From: DDH964 sp963806685
Lineage (GTDB): Bacteria > Desulfobacterota > Desulfuromonadia > Desulfuromonadales > DDH964
Direction: 5' to 3'
Length of the DNA stretch: 64,000 bases
Assembly (NCBI GenBank): GCA_963806685.1
Contig: CAWDZB010000021.1
Span: 1 to 64,000, forward strand
Shown here: positions 23,488 to 32,301 of the stretch, one piece after another
How positions within the stretch are numbered: the stretch's first letter is position 1
Layout of the letters: the number at the start of each line of letters is the position of its first letter
Translations under genes and position numbers: made by a program
Notes under the pieces: generated by a model
The model's database searches: none
What the model saw: the letters and a program-made list of their open reading frames with translations, nothing else
Told to the model about the DNA's origin: nothing

Positions 23488-25221
23488 ATGGACTTCAAAC
23501 GCAGGAAAATCGGGGAAATTCTGGTCGAGTCGGGTGCCATTGCCCCGGCCGAAATCGACTTGATTCTTGCCCAACAGGACCTGTCGGGCAAACGTTTCGG
23601 TGAAACCGGAGTCGCCGAGGGGTTCTTCAGTGAGGATCTTCTCGCCCAGGCGCTGGCGCAGCAATTTGGCCTTGAGTACCTAGACCTAGATAGCTTCATC
23701 CCCGACCCTGAATTGATGGGTGAACTGCCTGCCGGCCTGGCGCTTCGTTATCATTTCATCCCGGTACGGCGGGAAGGGGGACGGCTGGTGGTGGCTGTTG
23801 CCGATCCCACCGATGTGCTGGCACTCGATGGGCTGGAGGTCCAGCTCGGCGTGCCCTTGATCCTGATGGCCACCGCTCGGGGAAAGATAGACCGCTTCCT
23901 GGAAAAAGGCGAGGCCGGTTCCAAGCGGGTACTGCGGGAAGTTTCCGAGGACTTCAAGCTGCAATTGGTCAAGGAAACGGAGAAAGGAGAGGAAGTCCTC
24001 TCGATCGAGAAGCTGACCGCCGATACCAGCCCGATCATTCGCCTCATCGATTCGACCCTCTATGACGCTCTGGTCAAGCGGGCCAGCGACATCCACATCG
24101 AATCGAACCAGGAGGGAGTGATCATCAAGTACCGTGTCGACGGCCTGTTGTACCGTGCTACCGAGCCGCTCGACGGCCGCTTCCAGAGCCCGATCATCTC
24201 CCGGATCAAGGTCATGAGCGAGCTCGACATTTCCGAGCGTCGAATCCCCCAGGATGGGCGTTTCAAGGTGCGTATCGGCGGCAAGTCGATCGATTTCCGA
24301 GTCTCGATCATGCCGAGCATTTTCGGGGAGGATGCGGTCATTCGGATTCTCGACAAGGAATCGATCGCCGCGGATCTCAAGGGGCTGACCCTCGAAGCCC
24401 TGGGGTTCTCTGAGCGCGAGCTGGTACGGTTTCGGCGCAAGATCCGCGAGCCCTATGGCATGGTGCTGGTGACCGGTCCCACCGGCAGCGGCAAAACCAC
24501 CAGCCTCTATGCCGCCCTCCTCGAAATCAACAACGAAGAGGAGAAGATCATCACCATCGAAGACCCCGTGGAATATCAGGTCAAGGGGGTGGTGCAGATT
24601 CCGGTTAACGAGAAGAAGGGCTTGACCTTCGCTCGCGGCCTCCGCTCCATTCTTCGCCACGACCCCGACAAGATCATGGTCGGCGAAATTCGCGACCCCG
24701 AAACCGCCCAGATTGCCGTGCAGTCAGCCCTCACCGGGCACCTGGTTTTTACCACCGTCCACGCCAACAACGTGTTCGATGTGCTGGGGCGATTTCTACA
24801 CATGGGGATTGATGCCTACAATTTCGTCTCCTGTCTCAATTGCGTCGTCGCCCAGCGGCTGGTCCGCAAGATCTGTCCCCACTGCCGGCGGCAGGTTTCC
24901 GTCGAGCCACAATTGCTGATCGACTCGGGGCTTAAGGTTGAAGATTATGCCGATCACATTTTCTACGAAGGGGAGGGCTGTGCCGAATGTCACGGCACCG
25001 GCTTTTTGGGGCGCAGCGCCATCGTCGAACTGCTGGAGTTGACTGACGAGATTCGGGAGTTGATTGTCAGCCGTGCACCCATTGCTGAATTGAAACGGGC
25101 AGCTCGGGCCTCGGGGACGGTCTTTTTACGGGAAGCGGCCCTGGAAAAGGTTCTCGCCGGGATCACCACCCTGCGCGACATCAACCGCGTCACCTTTGTC
25201 GAGTCTCCGGAGAGTCTATGA
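23488..25221 (+). CDS. gspE: Type II secretion / type IV pilus assembly ATPase GspE (PilB-like)
   Basis: The 577-residue product starts at ATG 23488. An N-terminal GspE_N domain (about 5-150) with MDFKRRKIGEILVESG precedes the hexameric ATPase. Walker A is GPTGSGKTTSLYA. The Asp box is around ITIEDPVEYQ, Walker B is DKIMVGEIRDPETAQ and the His box is TGHLVFTTVHANN. The tetracysteine zinc knuckle CPHCRR..CAECHGTGF near the C-terminus is complete. It powers pseudopilus growth from the cytoplasmic face. Its stop overlaps the next start (ATGA). Confidence 0.95.
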   Translation: MDFKRRKIGEILVESGAIAPAEIDLILAQQDLSGKRFGETGVAEGFFSEDLLAQALAQQFGLEYLDLDSFIPDPELMGELPAGLALRYHFIPVRREGGRLVVAVADPTDVLALDGLEVQLGVPLILMATARGKIDRFLEKGEAGSKRVLREVSEDFKLQLVKETEKGEEVLSIEKLTADTSPIIRLIDSTLYDALVKRASDIHIESNQEGVIIKYRVDGLLYRATEPLDGRFQSPIISRIKVMSELDISERRIPQDGRFKVRIGGKSIDFRVSIMPSIFGEDAVIRILDKESIAADLKGLTLEALGFSERELVRFRRKIREPYGMVLVTGPTGSGKTTSLYAALLEINNEEEKIITIEDPVEYQVKGVVQIPVNEKKGLTFARGLRSILRHDPDKIMVGEIRDPETAQIAVQSALTGHLVFTTVHANNVFDVLGRFLHMGIDAYNFVSCLNCVVAQRLVRKICPHCRRQVSVEPQLLIDSGLKVEDYADHIFYEGEGCAECHGTGFLGRSAIVELLELTDEIRELIVSRAPIAELKRAARASGTVFLREAALEKVLAGITTLRDINRVTFVESPESL

Positions 25222-26132
25222 TTCGCCGTACCTATCTCGGTCTGGATATCCGATGCGGGGAATTGCGGGCAGTGGCTCTGCACCGCCATGGCCGGGGCGC
25301 CAGACTCGCCAACGGCCGGCTGCTGCCGATGGCCGACGACATCCTGCAACCGACTCTGCGGCGGGCGAATATTCTCGATCGGGGACGATTTGTCAGCGCT
25401 TTGCAGGAGGTGCTTCATCCGCTGGCCGGCACCGAGGAACGCATTGCCGTTTCCCTTCCCGAGGGGGCCGGGCGCCTGCTGCTGAGCGAAGTTGAACAGG
25501 CTTTCACTTCCCGCGAGGAAGGAGCGGAAATTCTTCGCTGGCAGTTAAAAAACCAGCTCCCCGATGAGGCCCGCGATGTGCAGCTCGATTTCCAGGTCGT
25601 CGGGACGGGGCAGAACGGACGAACCCGGCTGCTGGTCGGGTTGATTTCCCGAAGCGTCCTGCAGGATTATGAAGATATCATTGCGGAGGCCGGATACGGT
25701 GCCCAACTGATCGATTTCCACCCGCTGAATCTTTACAATTTCTACCGGCAACGGTTGGAGATGGGGAGTGACTTCGTCCTCGTCGGTGTGGACCGCAAAA
25801 CGCTTTCCCTGCAGTTTTACCAGGATCGATTGTTGGGCTTTTTTCGCGCCTGCGATATCCAGAGCGACCCCGCCCTGATCTTCCAGGAACTCAACCGCTC
25901 GCTTGCCGGTCAGAAAGAAAAATTTCCCGGATTCGGGCGTTCGCCGGTGTTTGTGCATTGCGATTGGCCGGAGACGGGGGAGGTCATGGCGGCAGTCAAT
26001 AGCGTTTTTGGTCGTGATTCTGCCCTCCTCGAGGCCGAGGTGCAACAGCTCACTACCGTTCCCCTGGAGCTTCCTGCCTGGCGGCTGCGGGGGCTGGCTG
26101 CAGCTATCGGCGCAGCCGAACGACTCCTTTGA
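25218..26132 (+). CDS. PilM-like actin-fold assembly protein (GspL cytoplasmic-domain equivalent)
   Basis: The 304-residue product begins RRTYLGLDIRCGELRAVAL, the phosphate-1-type motif of PilM and the cytoplasmic half of GspL. It continues with the actin-like fold segments SREEGAEILRWQLKNQLPDEA (about 95-115) and VDRKTLSLQFY. It lacks a membrane helix and should dock on the N-terminus of the following PilN-like protein, linking the ATPase to the periplasmic part. The 4-bp overlap with gspE indicates coupled translation. Confidence 0.85.
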   Translation: MIRRTYLGLDIRCGELRAVALHRHGRGARLANGRLLPMADDILQPTLRRANILDRGRFVSALQEVLHPLAGTEERIAVSLPEGAGRLLLSEVEQAFTSREEGAEILRWQLKNQLPDEARDVQLDFQVVGTGQNGRTRLLVGLISRSVLQDYEDIIAEAGYGAQLIDFHPLNLYNFYRQRLEMGSDFVLVGVDRKTLSLQFYQDRLLGFFRACDIQSDPALIFQELNRSLAGQKEKFPGFGRSPVFVHCDWPETGEVMAAVNSVFGRDSALLEAEVQQLTTVPLELPAWRLRGLAAAIGAAERLL

Positions 26133-26141
26133 GGTGAGGGA

Positions 26142-26666
26142 ATGAAACCCAGTCTGAACCTGGCCAGCAGGACTTACCTGAACCGTCGCTTATTGTATGT
26201 CGGCTATGCTGTGGCCATCTTTTTTCTTTTGAGCGGTCTGACGGGTTTCGGCTACTATTTCGGGAACAGTTACCAGACAAGCCGCTCGATTCACTCCGCC
26301 ATCGACCAGATGCACCAACAGTCGCTGGCCGCCAAGGGGACCGCTGCGGTGCCATTCAGTACCGAGGAGTATCAGCGGGTGTTGAAGCGCATTGCCTTCT
26401 TCAATGCGGCTTTGGAAAAAAACAGCTTCAGCTGGACTCACCTGCTCGGCCGACTTGAGGTTCTGGTCCCCAAAGGGGTCGGGTTAAGCAGTATTCAGCC
26501 CGATTTCCATGGCCGGTCGTTGAAGATCACCGGCTTGGCCCGAAACCTCGACAAACTGCAGGGCTTCCTTGATAACCTCCTCGCTGCCAAGGATTTCTCT
26601 GCCGTTTACCTCCTGAACCAGGCCCGCCAGTCTCCGGCAAAGGGGCGAGCGGGGGGGAAGAATTGA
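26142..26666 (+). CDS. PilN-like inner-membrane assembly protein
   Basis: The 174-residue product has a short cytoplasmic N-terminus MKPSLNLASRTYLNRR, matching the PilM-binding INLLP-type peptide region of PilN. One transmembrane helix follows (about 20-42, AVAIFFLLSGLTGFGYYFG), then a periplasmic coiled coil and a ferredoxin-like domain (about 85-170) with SSIQPDFHGRSLKITGLA. It sits between the pilM- and pilO-like genes, as in type IV pilus and hybrid type II systems. Confidence 0.82.
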   Translation: MKPSLNLASRTYLNRRLLYVGYAVAIFFLLSGLTGFGYYFGNSYQTSRSIHSAIDQMHQQSLAAKGTAAVPFSTEEYQRVLKRIAFFNAALEKNSFSWTHLLGRLEVLVPKGVGLSSIQPDFHGRSLKITGLARNLDKLQGFLDNLLAAKDFSAVYLLNQARQSPAKGRAGGKN

Positions 26667-26699
26667 GTTTTTCTATCGTGCTCGAAGGAGCCTTCTAAG

Positions 26700-27272
26700 A
26701 TGCCCAGGGAATCCTTCTGGACGGCCCTCTGGCGGCTCAATCGCCCCCTGCCCCTGGTGGTCGGCGGCCTGCTGCTGCTGAACATGGGGGCAGCGGCCAC
26801 CTCTTTTTGGTACGTGGCACCGCATTTGTCCACCCTGGAAAGTCGGTTTCTCCAGCAGCAGCAGGATTACCGCGAGACCCGAAAATCTGGTGATATCACC
26901 AATTCTCCCCAGGGGATTTTCCGGCAGGGTCTCCACGATTTGCAGACCCTTTCCGATAGCATACCGGAACTTACCGAATTCACCGGGCTGATCAGCGAGC
27001 TATTCACCATGGCCCGCCACGCCGGGCTGGCCATCGACCAGATCAGCTACGACCCCAGTCCGGTCAAGGGTGAAGACCTGCTGAGCTACTCCCTCTCCTT
27101 CTCGGTGACCGGGGACTACGGCCAAGTCAAGAAGTTCATCTATCTGCTCGAACACTCTCCGCGGTTATTGGCCATCGAGGGGCTGACCCTGAAGGCTCCC
27201 CAGCAAAAGATCCCGGGGCAGATCAACCTCGGGTTGCAACTGACGACTTATTTCCGGAAGTCAGCACCATGA
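26700..27272 (+). CDS. PilO-like inner-membrane assembly protein (GspM-like)
   Basis: The 190-residue product has one transmembrane helix at about 18-38 (VVGGLLLLNMGAAATSFWYV), a coiled-coil stretch and a periplasmic ferredoxin-like domain. The latter includes TEFTGLISELFTMARHAGL and the YGQVKKFIYLLEHSPRLLAI helix characteristic of PilO. It should pair with the PilN-like protein in the inner-membrane ring. The stop overlaps the next gene by 4 bp. Confidence 0.82.
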   Translation: MPRESFWTALWRLNRPLPLVVGGLLLLNMGAAATSFWYVAPHLSTLESRFLQQQQDYRETRKSGDITNSPQGIFRQGLHDLQTLSDSIPELTEFTGLISELFTMARHAGLAIDQISYDPSPVKGEDLLSYSLSFSVTGDYGQVKKFIYLLEHSPRLLAIEGLTLKAPQQKIPGQINLGLQLTTYFRKSAP

Positions 27273-28087
27273 AACGAAAACGGCTCCTGCTCATGATTCT
27301 GCTGGGAATATTGGGGCTCTCCCTGGCTTACTGTTACTGGGCCTTTCCCCGCCAGCAGCGGATTTCAACGCCGCAGACGCAAACTGCGGCAGGCAGGAAC
27401 GCCGTCGGGCCGGTTGCGGCGCGGCAGGCAGCTGCGCCCGTTGAGGATACCCGCCTGCATCTGGAACTGCTGAAGGCTGGGAACGCCTCCTTTCCGGGCT
27501 ACAAGCGGAATATTTTCGGGAGTGTCAAACCGCCGCCCCCGCCGCCGCCCAAGGTCGTTGCCCCACCCGTGGTCGAGGCACCACCGCCACCTCCTCCCGT
27601 CGCTATGCCCGTGCAACAGGAGTTGGCACATTTCGACTTTCTCGGCTACCTGGATAAGGACGGAAGGAAAACGGTTTTCCTCAGCCGGGACCAGACCCTG
27701 TTCCTGGTCACCAAGGGGACCCGATTTGGGGACCAGCAGCAATTCACGGTAACGGAACTGACCCCGGAACAACTGGTGATCCAGGCCGAAAATGACGACC
27801 GCCAGATCGTGGTGCCCCTGCGGGAAAATCAGCCCCTGATCCCCGTTTTCCATCCGGGGAGGCCGATACACCGCGGCGGCAGTTCCCCAATGTTTCCCAC
27901 CAGGCGGGTTTTCACCCCGCGGGCACCGGTGGTGCCTTCCCCTTCAGGGGACGAAGTACCCCAGAACCATGAAAATCCCGCAGTCGAGTCGCCGCCCGAA
28001 TCTGCCCCGCTTCCCGGCCAGGACGGATTGACCCCGGTTAGCCCTTTGCCGGAGTCTCCGACCGGCGCGAATGAGGTTGGACAATGA
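27269..28087 (+). CDS. PilP/GspC-like periplasmic connector, proline-rich
   Basis: The 272-residue product has an N-terminal membrane anchor (about 6-25), then a proline-rich spacer with a PPPPPPP run near residue 88. A small beta domain at about 122-195 (FDFLGYLDKDGRKTVFLS and LFLVTKGTRFG) resembles the homology region of GspC and PilP that binds the secretin's N0 domain. A long Pro/Ser-rich C-terminal tail follows. The place between the pilO-like and secretin genes supports the connector role. The sequence is too diverged to choose between GspC and PilP. Confidence 0.75.
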   Translation: MKRKRLLLMILLGILGLSLAYCYWAFPRQQRISTPQTQTAAGRNAVGPVAARQAAAPVEDTRLHLELLKAGNASFPGYKRNIFGSVKPPPPPPPKVVAPPVVEAPPPPPPVAMPVQQELAHFDFLGYLDKDGRKTVFLSRDQTLFLVTKGTRFGDQQQFTVTELTPEQLVIQAENDDRQIVVPLRENQPLIPVFHPGRPIHRGGSSPMFPTRRVFTPRAPVVPSPSGDEVPQNHENPAVESPPESAPLPGQDGLTPVSPLPESPTGANEVGQ

Positions 28088-30645
28088 CCAAACCAGCATC
28101 GACCTTGTCCCGTTGTTTCTGTGTGCTGATTGCCCTTTTGCTGCTCAGCGGCTGTGCCGCCAGGCAGAACTTCAAGGCCGGCGAAGAATTGATGGCCGAG
28201 GGGCACTACGACGCAGCCGTACAGAAATATTTCGCTGCCGCCAGCAAGGATCCCGAGACCGACGAGTATCGTGTCAAGCTGGCCAATGCCAGTTCCAAGG
28301 CCGCTTGGCAGCACCTGAAGGCGGCCAGGGATCTCGCGGCCAAGAAGGAATTCGAGCCGGCCGCCGCGGAATTTCGCCTGGCCCTCGACTTCGATCCCAC
28401 CCTTGAAATCGCCCACCAGGAACTGAAACGGGTGGAAGAGCGCATCCGGGCCGGTTTGCTGATCGATGAAGCCGAGGAGTTCTATCGTCAGCGTCGCTAT
28501 GCCCAGGCCAAGACCGACCTGCAACAGGCTCTGGTTCTCGACGCGGAGAACACGCAGGCCAAGGCCCTGCTCAAAAAGATCCAGGCTGAATCGGGGACAC
28601 TGCTGGATGGCCAGCAGCTGGATATCGCCTCGACCAAGCCAATCACCCTCAAATTCAAGGATGCGCAGATCAAGGAAGTATTCCGGATCCTTTCGCAGCT
28701 CTCGGGCATCAATTTCATTTTTGACGAGGATACCAAGGACCAGCGAGTCACAGTCTTTCTGGAGGATGCTACCTTTGCCCAGGCCCTGGAACTGCTGTTG
28801 AAAATGAATAACCTCGGGGAGCGGGTGCTCAATCCCAAGACCGTGATCATTTACAGCGATACCAAGGACAAGGAAAAGCAATACCAGGATCAGTTGATCC
28901 AGATCTTCTACCTTTCCAACATCGATGCCAAGAAAGCGGTGAACCTGCTACGGACGATGTTGCAGCTGCGCAAGATTTACGTCCATGAGGAACTCAACGC
29001 GATCGTCATCCGCGACACCCCGGATGTTATCCGGCTGGCGCAACAGATCCTCGAAGCGGCCGACCGGGCCGACGCCGAGGTTCTCTACGACCTGGAATTG
29101 GTGGAAATCAATCATTCCGACGACATGAACATCGGGCCCAGGTTGTCAACCTACGGCACCAGCTTCGGTTACGTCCCGCCGGGCACTACAAGTATCCCAG
29201 GTACGGTGACGGTAGAAGGGTTGAGTAATCTTCAATTTCTCTACACCATCCCGACCGCGACATTCCAGATGGAAAAGACCCTTAAGGACTCGGAAATTTT
29301 GGCCAACCCAAAGATCCGAGTGAAGAACAAGGAGAAGGCCAAGGTCCATATCGGTTCCCGGGAGCCGGTCATCACGGTGACCACTACAGGCACGACCGGC
29401 ATCACCTCCGACTCCATCCAGTATGTGGACGTCGGTGTGAAGCTTGAGGTTGAACCGCGGGTGCAGCTCGACAACACCGTAGACACCAAGATTTCCCTGG
29501 AAGTGAGTAATGTGACGGGTCGCAATACCACCGATAACGGCACCCTCGCGCTAACCCTTTCCACCACCAACGCTAGTACGGACCTGACCCTCAAGGATGG
29601 TGAGACGACCATCCTCGGCGGCCTGATCCGCGACGACTATACGAATACCAAGAACACCTTTCCGATTCTGGGAAAGATTCCCTTGCTGGGGGATCTCATC
29701 TCCGGGCATCTGCGCAACAAGAACAAGCGTGAGATTCTGCTCTCGATTACCCCGCACATCGTGAAATCGGTCGATGTTCCCAGGGCCAATGTGGCCAGTA
29801 TCTGGTCCGGAGGGGAGGACGATCTGAAGGCCGGCCCGAATTTCTCGGCATTCGCCCAGCCGCTCCAGGCCGAGCAGACCCGCCTCGCCCCCCCCCCCGT
29901 CCCGGGACGCAGCACCCAGTCGGCGGAAATGCCCGTTCCGGCTCAAGTCGAGCCGGCAGGCCCTGCACCGGAAACCATGCCGGAATCCGCAGCTCCGACC
30001 ACCATTGCGCCGCAGGGCCTGCCACAAAACGGCCCCCCTGCGGCCCTTCCGGCTCCCGGCGCAGGGCAGCAATCCCCCGCACCGACCCCTCCAGCCCCGG
30101 AGGCGATGGAACCTGCCGCCGCTCCTGCTTCGACCGGAGCCACGGCGATGCCGGGGATGGCTGAAGCGCCGCCCGCGGGAGCCGGCGTCGCCACGGTGGC
30201 CATGCCCCGCCGGGAAGCCTTGGCTGCTCCGGGTCAGGCCCGAGTGTTTTTGCGGGGGCCGACCCTGGTCAAAGCCGGCGAGGAATTTGTCGTCGAGGTT
30301 GATGTCGACAGCCTTCACGACCTGTACAGTGCTCCGTTCTTCCTTAACTTCCCTCCGCAGCTGTGCACATTTACCCGGGTGGAAGAGGGTGGATTCCTTG
30401 GGTCCGGCGGGCAGCCCACCATCTTTACCTCGAGTGCCAATCAGAAGAATGGTCAGCTGATCATCGGCACCAAACAGGGGAATGCCGGGAGCGGCGCGTC
30501 CGGTTCAGGGACCCTGGCGCGGATCGTCTTTACTGCCAAGGCTGCGGGCAGCGGGGATCTTTCCCTGGATCGGATCAATTTCCGCGACCCGTCAGGCGGC
30601 CGGTTGCCGGTCGCGGCTGAAGGGCTGCGCATCGAGGTGCGCTAG
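28084..30645 (+). CDS. gspD: Secretin (GspD/PilQ-like) lipoprotein with N-terminal TPRs and C-terminal cohesin-like domain
   Basis: The 853-residue product has four parts. First is a signal peptide with lipobox LLSGC (cysteine about 22). Residues 25-170 form helical TPR-like repeats (GEELMAEGHYDAAVQKYF). Residues 175-335 are N0/N1-type domains with FKDAQIKEVFRILSQLSG and VNLLRTMLQLRKIYVHEEL. The secretin channel domain lies at about 335-560 with VGVKLEVEPRVQ and GETTILGGLIRDD. An Ala/Pro-rich linker of about 130 residues then leads to a cohesin-like beta domain (about 718-853) with LVKAGEEFVVEVDVDS. It should form the outer-membrane exit channel of this system. The fused cohesin-like domain could bind substrate or the cell surface. 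Confidence 0.9.
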   Translation: MTKPASTLSRCFCVLIALLLLSGCAARQNFKAGEELMAEGHYDAAVQKYFAAASKDPETDEYRVKLANASSKAAWQHLKAARDLAAKKEFEPAAAEFRLALDFDPTLEIAHQELKRVEERIRAGLLIDEAEEFYRQRRYAQAKTDLQQALVLDAENTQAKALLKKIQAESGTLLDGQQLDIASTKPITLKFKDAQIKEVFRILSQLSGINFIFDEDTKDQRVTVFLEDATFAQALELLLKMNNLGERVLNPKTVIIYSDTKDKEKQYQDQLIQIFYLSNIDAKKAVNLLRTMLQLRKIYVHEELNAIVIRDTPDVIRLAQQILEAADRADAEVLYDLELVEINHSDDMNIGPRLSTYGTSFGYVPPGTTSIPGTVTVEGLSNLQFLYTIPTATFQMEKTLKDSEILANPKIRVKNKEKAKVHIGSREPVITVTTTGTTGITSDSIQYVDVGVKLEVEPRVQLDNTVDTKISLEVSNVTGRNTTDNGTLALTLSTTNASTDLTLKDGETTILGGLIRDDYTNTKNTFPILGKIPLLGDLISGHLRNKNKREILLSITPHIVKSVDVPRANVASIWSGGEDDLKAGPNFSAFAQPLQAEQTRLAPPPVPGRSTQSAEMPVPAQVEPAGPAPETMPESAAPTTIAPQGLPQNGPPAALPAPGAGQQSPAPTPPAPEAMEPAAAPASTGATAMPGMAEAPPAGAGVATVAMPRREALAAPGQARVFLRGPTLVKAGEEFVVEVDVDSLHDLYSAPFFLNFPPQLCTFTRVEEGGFLGSGGQPTIFTSSANQKNGQLIIGTKQGNAGSGASGSGTLARIVFTAKAAGSGDLSLDRINFRDPSGGRLPVAAEGLRIEVR

Positions 30646-30652
30646 GGTGGTG

Positions 30653-31141
30653 ATGTTTCGACCCGTTCGGCGCCAGAGGCAGTGCGGTGTGACCCTCCTG
30701 GAACTGCTGATCGCCATGGCTATCCTCGGGGTCCTGGCCAGCGCGGTGCTGCCTATGGCCGAGGTTACCGTGACCCGCACCAAGGAGCTGGAACTGCGGC
30801 GCTCGCTGCGCTTGATTCGCACGGCCATCGACGAATACAAGGCCGATTACGACAAGGCCAAGGCCGGCAACAAGATCATTACCTCGGTCAACGAAACCGG
30901 CTATCCGAAGTCCCTCGATGACTTGGTTGACGGCAAGGATTGGGGCGATCTTTATCCCTATCCGCGCAAGTATCTGCGGCGGATCCCTAAAGATCCCTTT
31001 GATGACACCGATCAGGGATGGGGGTTGCGCTCCTACATCGACGAACCGGATTCGACGGTCTGGGGCGGCGAGGATGTTTATGATGTTTACTCCCAGAGTA
31101 GTGCCGTCGGCCTCGACGGGACACCCTACAACACCTGGTAG
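30653..31141 (+). CDS. Type II secretion pseudopilin (GspG-like), 1
   Basis: The 162-residue product has a short basic leader and the prepilin cleavage/methylation motif GVTLLELLIAMAILGVLAS, with Glu at position +5 after the cleaved Gly. A long N-terminal helix then leads to a GspG-type beta region with LYPYPRKYLRRIPKDPFDD and DVYSQSSAVGLDGTPYNTW. The Asp residues of this end probably bind calcium, as in GspG. The start is ATG 30653, with an adjacent GTG in frame. It resembles OxpG of Geobacter in layout. Confidence 0.88.
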   Translation: MFRPVRRQRQCGVTLLELLIAMAILGVLASAVLPMAEVTVTRTKELELRRSLRLIRTAIDEYKADYDKAKAGNKIITSVNETGYPKSLDDLVDGKDWGDLYPYPRKYLRRIPKDPFDDTDQGWGLRSYIDEPDSTVWGGEDVYDVYSQSSAVGLDGTPYNTW

Positions 31142-31148
31142 CGCATTG

Positions 31149-31568
31149 ATGAATACCGACAGGACTGAACGTAAAAGACTAAAAAGACAGCTCGGCTTTA
31201 CGCTGATCGAATTGCTGATCGTCATGACGGTGATCGGGATTCTCGCCAGCATCGCCGTGCCAAGCTACAAGACCAGCCTGATCCGCTCCCGGGAGACGGT
31301 TCTCATGGAGGACCTCTACCAGATGCGGCAGTCCATCGACGGATATTATGCCGACCATGGCCGCTATCCCGCCTCGTTGCAGGAACTGGTCGACACCCAC
31401 TATCTGCGTGGCATTCCGGTCGATCCCTTTACCCGGTCCGCGGAGACCTGGGAAGCCGAGCCCCCCCAATCAACCCTCGACGGAGCGGTCGCCGAGGGCG
31501 AGGTCTTCGATGTTCGCAGTGGTTCCGATCTGGTCGGACTCAACGGCGTCCCATATAACAAATGGTAG
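31149..31568 (+). CDS. Type II secretion pseudopilin (GspG-like), 2
   Basis: The 139-residue product has the prepilin motif GFTLIELLIVMTVIGILAS with Glu at +5, then a helix with YQMRQSIDGYYADHGRYP. Its C-terminal beta end FDVRSGSDLVGLNGVPYNKW closely parallels the preceding pseudopilin, so the two genes look like a tandem duplication that has diverged. It starts 7 bp after the previous stop. No GspH-K minor pseudopilins or prepilin peptidase are present in the window. Confidence 0.88.
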   Translation: MNTDRTERKRLKRQLGFTLIELLIVMTVIGILASIAVPSYKTSLIRSRETVLMEDLYQMRQSIDGYYADHGRYPASLQELVDTHYLRGIPVDPFTRSAETWEAEPPQSTLDGAVAEGEVFDVRSGSDLVGLNGVPYNKW

Positions 31569-31572
31569 GGCC

Positions 31573-32238
31573 ATGATCCAGCTTTACAACGTGTGCAAGG
31601 CCTACCAGAAGGAGTCCTCCGCACTTGCCGACATCACCCTGAAGGTTCCAAAGGGGGATTTCATCTACATCACCGGCGCCTCGGGGGCCGGGAAGTCCAC
31701 CCTGCTCAAGCTGCTTTACGCAGCCGAGAAACCCAGCCGTGGCCAGATCCTGATCAACGGTCTGAACGTGACCCGCATGGCCGCCGGGCGCATCCCCTAC
31801 CTGCGGCGACAGCTGGGAGTCGTATTCCAGGATTTCAAGCTGATCCCCACCCGCACCATCTTCGAAAACGTCGCATTTCCTCTCGAGGTCCAGGGTCGCA
31901 GGCGTTTCGAAGTCAGCAACAAGGTGTATCAGACCCTCAAACAGGTCGGTTTGGAGCACAAACTCCACCGGTTGCCGCTGGAACTCTCTGGAGGCGAACA
32001 GCAACGGGCCGCCATTGCCAGAGCTCTGGTGGTCGATCCCCTGGTGCTGCTGGCCGACGAACCGACCGGCAACCTCGACCCGGAAATCACCCTGGAAATC
32101 ATGGAGCTGCTGAAGGGCGCAAATGCTCGCGGGACGACGGTATTGCTCGCCACCCACGACCGGGAAATGATCCGGCGCTTCCCGCGGCGGTTGATCCTCC
32201 TGGAGGGGGGGCGACTGGTCGACGATCGCACGCCCTGA
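31573..32238 (+). CDS. ftsE: Cell-division ABC ATPase FtsE
   Basis: The 221-residue ABC ATPase has Walker A GASGAGKST, the Q-loop VVFQDFKLIP, the signature LSGGEQQRAAIARAL and Walker B LLADEPTGNLDPE. The start is ATG 31573, 4 bp after the pseudopilin stop. FtsE partners with FtsX at the septum and, through the periplasmic loop of FtsX, controls peptidoglycan hydrolases via EnvC-like activators. That partner gene lies just downstream. Confidence 0.95.
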   Translation: MIQLYNVCKAYQKESSALADITLKVPKGDFIYITGASGAGKSTLLKLLYAAEKPSRGQILINGLNVTRMAAGRIPYLRRQLGVVFQDFKLIPTRTIFENVAFPLEVQGRRRFEVSNKVYQTLKQVGLEHKLHRLPLELSGGEQQRAAIARALVVDPLVLLADEPTGNLDPEITLEIMELLKGANARGTTVLLATHDREMIRRFPRRLILLEGGRLVDDRTP

Positions 32239-32301
32239 TCGCCAACCGGGCGGGCTGCGGCGCACCGGCGTCGCGGTCTCGGCTGTGAAAAGGATATTGG
32301 T

